DNA of 64,000 bases from Qipengyuania_B thermophila (lineage in GTDB: Bacteria > Pseudomonadota > Alphaproteobacteria > Sphingomonadales > Sphingomonadaceae): NCBI RefSeq assembly GCF_004153605.1, contig NZ_SDSI01000004.1, positions 1 through 64,000 of the forward strand. The letters run 5' to 3'. A program made the translations under genes and the position numbers. The notes below the pieces were generated by a model, which worked only from the letters and a program-made list of their open reading frames with translations, had not been told where the DNA came from and made no database searches. This document shows positions 61,281-64,000 of the stretch, one piece after another. Positions within the stretch are counted from its first letter, which is position 1. Each line of letters opens with the position of its first letter.

Positions 61281-62789
61281 TCAGTGCACGCCGGCAATGG
61301 CGGCGTGAGGGGCGGGGACCGCCCTCAGGGTTTCGATCTGTGCGGCCGGCATCGCCCGGAAGTAGAGCCAGCCCTGAATCTGGTCGCAACCGGCGGCGCG
61401 CACCAGAGCGGCCTGGGCTTCGGTTTCCACTCCCTCTGCCGTCACGTCCATGTTCATGGCGCGCGCGACCGTGATGCTCGACAGCATCATCGCCCGGCTC
61501 GCCGCATCCTCTTCCGCCTCAACCACGAGGGACCGGTCGATCTTCAGCTTCTGGAAGCGGAACTTGCGCAGAAAACCGATGGAGGCGTAGCCGGTCCCGA
61601 AATCGTCCAGCGCCACGTTGACGCCGAAGCCGCGGATGACGTCCAGCGTGCGCTCGGCCGTGACCGGGTCGAGGACGAGGCTCGTTTCGGTGATTTCCAG
61701 CTCCAGCCGTTCGGGCGGGAATCCGGTTTCCTCAAGAATCTGTCCGAGATTGATGGGGAACTCGGTGTTCCGCAGCTGCGCCGCGGAAATGTTGATCGAC
61801 AGGGTGATGCCTTCCCACGGCAGCGCGTCGCTGCAGGCGCGGCGCAGCACCCACAGGCCGATGTCGTTGATCAGCCCGGACTCCTCGGCCACCGGGATGA
61901 ACACGGACGGGCTGACCGATTCGCCATCCGGCCTGGTCCAGCGCAGCAGCGCTTCGACGGCGACGATCGACTGATCGCGCGCATCCACGAGCGGCTGGTA
62001 ATGGATGGCGAGCTGGTCGCTCGCGAGCGCCTGGCGCAGCTGCTGGTCGAGCGCGCGGGTGGATTCGCGGCTGATGTCGAAATGCGGCGAGAACCAGGTG
62101 CAGCGCATGCGGCCCGAGCGCTTGGAGGCGTACATGGCGATGTCCGCCTGCCGCAGGAGTTCGCTCGAGGACAGGTCCTGTTCCGGGCGTGCTCTGGTCA
62201 GGCCGATGCTCGCGCCGATGACGATGCGCCGGTCGCCGATGACGATCGGCATGGTCAGACGCTCGATGAAGCCGCGGCACATGCCTTCGGCGATCGTGCC
62301 CGCCAGCGGCCCGGACAGCAGCAGCGCGAATTCGTCGCCGCCCAGCCGGTAGCAGCGCGCCTCCTCCTTGGCGACCGCGCGCAGCATGCCGGCGCATTCG
62401 CGGATGATCGCATCGCCGACGAAGTGGCTGTAATGATCGTTGACGTCCTTGAAGCCGTCGAGATCGATGAGCGCGAGGGCCACCTCCTGGTCGCGCACCT
62501 CGAGCCGCTTGATGTCCTCGTGCAGGGCGCGGCGGTTGGGCAGATCGGTCAGGCTGTCGGTGGTGCTCAGCTTCTGGAGGTGGCGGGCGCCCGAATAGAT
62601 GGACCAGCCGCACGCCAGGCATCCGGCGACGATGGCCGCAGCGCCAAGCGTCATGGCCCGGCTCCAGGCAAGCGGCGCGGTGAGCGACAGCGATGCGACG
62701 AGGGCCGTCGCCACCAGCAGGGTGAGCGCCGTCAGCGGCACCAGAAGGGTCAGGACCGGGCTGGACCGGCGGTCCGACGTCGTTTGCAC
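61281..62789 (-). CDS. Membrane GGDEF-EAL cyclic-di-GMP enzyme
   Basis: A 502-residue protein with two N-terminal membrane helices (VLTLLVPLTALTLLVATALVASLSL; MTLGAAAIVAGCLACGWSIYSG). The GGDEF domain is intact (RLGGDEFALLLSG), as is the EAL domain: VEALLRW, SINISAAQL, ELEITET, DDFGTGYAS, LKIDRSLV and AEGVETEAQ. It could therefore both make and break cyclic di-GMP. The start is the GTG at 62789 with a G-rich region upstream. It lies between cheR and the MCP gene on the same strand, 15 bases ahead of the MCP start, suggesting a shared transcript and a link between chemosensing and c-di-GMP. Confidence 0.92.
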   Translation of the reverse strand: MQTTSDRRSSPVLTLLVPLTALTLLVATALVASLSLTAPLAWSRAMTLGAAAIVAGCLACGWSIYSGARHLQKLSTTDSLTDLPNRRALHEDIKRLEVRDQEVALALIDLDGFKDVNDHYSHFVGDAIIRECAGMLRAVAKEEARCYRLGGDEFALLLSGPLAGTIAEGMCRGFIERLTMPIVIGDRRIVIGASIGLTRARPEQDLSSSELLRQADIAMYASKRSGRMRCTWFSPHFDISRESTRALDQQLRQALASDQLAIHYQPLVDARDQSIVAVEALLRWTRPDGESVSPSVFIPVAEESGLINDIGLWVLRRACSDALPWEGITLSINISAAQLRNTEFPINLGQILEETGFPPERLELEITETSLVLDPVTAERTLDVIRGFGVNVALDDFGTGYASIGFLRKFRFQKLKIDRSLVVEAEEDAASRAMMLSSITVARAMNMDVTAEGVETEAQAALVRAAGCDQIQGWLYFRAMPAAQIETLRAVPAPHAAIAGVH

Positions 62790-62940
62790 CTGCCCCCCCT
62801 TTCCTCGCGGGTTACCCGTTACCGCGCACTCGCGCGGCTCCGGCGAAACCGCCCGGCCGCGCCGCACGGATGGCGCCGAGTGCCCGCAATAGGGAGTTGT
62901 CCCTAAGGAATGTTTAAGCCCGTCCTTGCAGGGCAGCGCA

Positions 62941-63795
62941 TCATGCGGCGCTCGCCGCGGGCAGTCTCGATACGCCGCATCCAGGCCGGGGCCTCACCAG
63001 CCCGTGATTGCCCGGCTCGGGGCAGAACAGGCCGTCCTCCTCCGGCAGCAGTTCCCCCGCGCCGAGCATCAGCCATCCATCCGGCGCGATGGCCTCGTGC
63101 AGCCGCCGGGCCGCCCGGCTGCGGGTCTGCCGGTCGAAGTAGAGCAGGACGTTGCGGCACAGGATGAGGTCGAACGGACCGCCGGCAGGCGGGGTGTCGA
63201 GCAGGTTGCGCTGCTCGAAGCGGATCAGGCGCCGCAGATCGCCGCGCGCGGTCCAGCGGTTCTTCTGCTCGCTGAAGAACGTCAGCATCTCGGTGACACT
63301 GATCCCGCGCTGGATCTCGAACTGGCTGTAGGTCGCGCGGCGGGCCGCCTTGATGGCGCGCGAGGAGAGGTCGGTGGCGCAGATGCTGACCCGCCAGCCA
63401 TGCCAGCGCGGCTGTCCGGCGAGCAGCATGGCCAGCGAAAGCGGCTCCTGGCCCGTCGAGCAGCCGGCCGACCAGATGCGCAGCTCGCGCGTGGCGGCGC
63501 GATGCACGGCCAGGGCGGGCAGGACCCGCTGCGACAGGTTGTCAAAATAGTTGCGGTCGCGGAAGAAGTAGGTCTCGTTGTTCAGCAACGCCTCCGCGAC
63601 CCTTTGCGGCAGCTCCGCGTCGCGGCCGGTGCTCAGAAGGCAGACGAGCTGGTCGAGATTGTCGATTCCCAGCTCGCGGAACAGCCCGCTGAGCGCGGTG
63701 GGGATGCGCCACCGCCGGGACGGCAGGATTTCCTGTCCCGAATGGGCGAACAGGAGATCGCGGATGACGTCATACGCGGCGTCGCTCACCTCCAT
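62941..63795 (-). CDS. cheR: Chemotaxis methyltransferase CheR
   Basis: A 284-residue CheR that methylates receptor glutamates. The N-terminal domain has LLFAHSGQEILPSRRWRIPTALSGLFRELG. The SAM-binding domain has NNETYFFRDRNYFDNL, RIWSAGCSTGQEPLSLAMLL, ICATDLSSRAIKAARRATY, FDLILCRNVLLYFDRQTRSRAARRLHEAIAPDGWLMLGAGELL. The ATG at 63795 lies inside the end of cheB (10-base overlap). The product would act on the MCP of the same cluster. Confidence 0.93.
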   Translation of the reverse strand: MEVSDAAYDVIRDLLFAHSGQEILPSRRWRIPTALSGLFRELGIDNLDQLVCLLSTGRDAELPQRVAEALLNNETYFFRDRNYFDNLSQRVLPALAVHRAATRELRIWSAGCSTGQEPLSLAMLLAGQPRWHGWRVSICATDLSSRAIKAARRATYSQFEIQRGISVTEMLTFFSEQKNRWTARGDLRRLIRFEQRNLLDTPPAGGPFDLILCRNVLLYFDRQTRSRAARRLHEAIAPDGWLMLGAGELLPEEDGLFCPEPGNHGLVRPRPGCGVSRLPAASAA

Positions 63796-64000
63796 TCGGC
63801 CGACCCCGTGCGCAGGGACAGCCACGGTCCCATGTCCGCCGGCCGCAGTTCGGCCGCGGCGAGGCCAGCCTGCGCCACCGCCTTGGGCATGCCCCACACG
63901 GCACAGCTCAGCGGTTCCTGCGCGATGACCGTCCCCCCGGCGCGCACGAGGTCGCCGGCACCCAGAACCCCGTCACGGCCCATGCCCGAGAGGATGAGGG
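63786..64000 (-). CDS. cheB: CheB methylesterase, C-terminal end (cut by window edge)
   Basis: The last 70 or so residues of CheB, a receptor methylesterase. Visible: LILSGMGRDGVLGAGDLVRAGGTVIAQEPLSCAVWGMPKAVAQAGLA, the catalytic Asp region and the typical S-x-V-x-G-M-P block. The frame is open to the right edge. Its stop overlaps the cheR start, so they are coupled. The receiver domain, if present, lies outside the window. Confidence 0.92.
   Translation of the reverse strand, partial: LILSGMGRDGVLGAGDLVRAGGTVIAQEPLSCAVWGMPKAVAQAGLAAAELRPADMGPWLSLRTGSAEWR

Noticed and set aside
61179..62906. A 575-residue plus-strand frame
   Set aside because: It is antisense to the MCP and GGDEF-EAL genes.

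Overview
The window reads as a piece of a GC-rich alphaproteobacterial chromosome, most likely of the order Sphingomonadales. This rests on the 16S rRNA, the rRNA operon order 16S-tRNA-Ile-tRNA-Ala-23S-5S-tRNA-fMet, a PEP-CTERM sorting tag, a COQ9 homologue, an EipA/DUF1134 protein, and island genes (DUF6878, DUF6915, ArdC, strawberry-notch methylase-helicase) that are familiar from sphingomonad plasmids and islands. The genus cannot be fixed by eye.

Positions 1 to about 29,350 form a genomic island. Its right edge is the 3' end of a tRNA-Ser(GCU) gene (29353-29443), next to a P4-type integrase (27987-29168). The left edge is outside the window. From left to right it carries: (a) visibly A+T-richer cargo (1-6.8 kb) with a truncated-by-window RNA repair enzyme Pnkp, a GHKL ATPase fused to a PD-(D/E)XK nuclease, an acyl-carrier-like membrane protein that lacks the serine attachment site, a secreted protein and an ankyrin lipoprotein; (b) two overlapping tyrosine recombinase genes (6.9-9.4 kb); (c) a plasmid/ICE-like maintenance block on the minus strand (9.6-17.3 kb: SSB, DUF6915, DUF6878, DUF2493, ArdC antirestriction, ParB-like); (d) two overlapping genes that each show a PD-(D/E)XK signature (17.4-19.0 kb); (e) an arsenic operon arsR-arsI-arsC-acr3 whose arsI copy has a one-base frameshift; (f) a GIY-YIG-like gene, a 1411-residue methylase-helicase, a toprim/primase protein and a VirB1-like lytic transglycosylase. 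No relaxase or full type IV secretion set is visible.

From 29.4 kb to the end the content is core chromosome. There is envelope protein EipA, an aminotransferase, ribD-ribE with a membrane protein and a YgjP-like peptidase upstream, YcgN and SCO proteins, an ankyrin protein, COQ9, the chromosomal ssb, a secreted PEP-CTERM GDSL hydrolase, a DUF177 protein with a ubiquinol-cytochrome c chaperone, bamE, hslVU, an Atm1-type ABC exporter and a retropepsin-like protease. The complete rRNA operon follows (about 46.0-51.35 kb) with a recognisable promoter and boxA sites. Next is a fatty-acid or other acyl-CoA beta-oxidation cluster (fadJ-like, serine hydrolase, three acyl-CoA dehydrogenases, thiolase). 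The window ends in a chemosensory/c-di-GMP cluster (MCP, GGDEF-EAL, cheR, start of cheB).

The most promising candidates for an undescribed system are the Pnkp / GHKL-nuclease / acyl-carrier-like set at 1-4.9 kb and the overlapping pair of PD-(D/E)XK proteins at 17.4-19.0 kb. Both sit as cargo in a mobile island that also encodes antirestriction functions. All functional statements are from motif reading; no database search was run.
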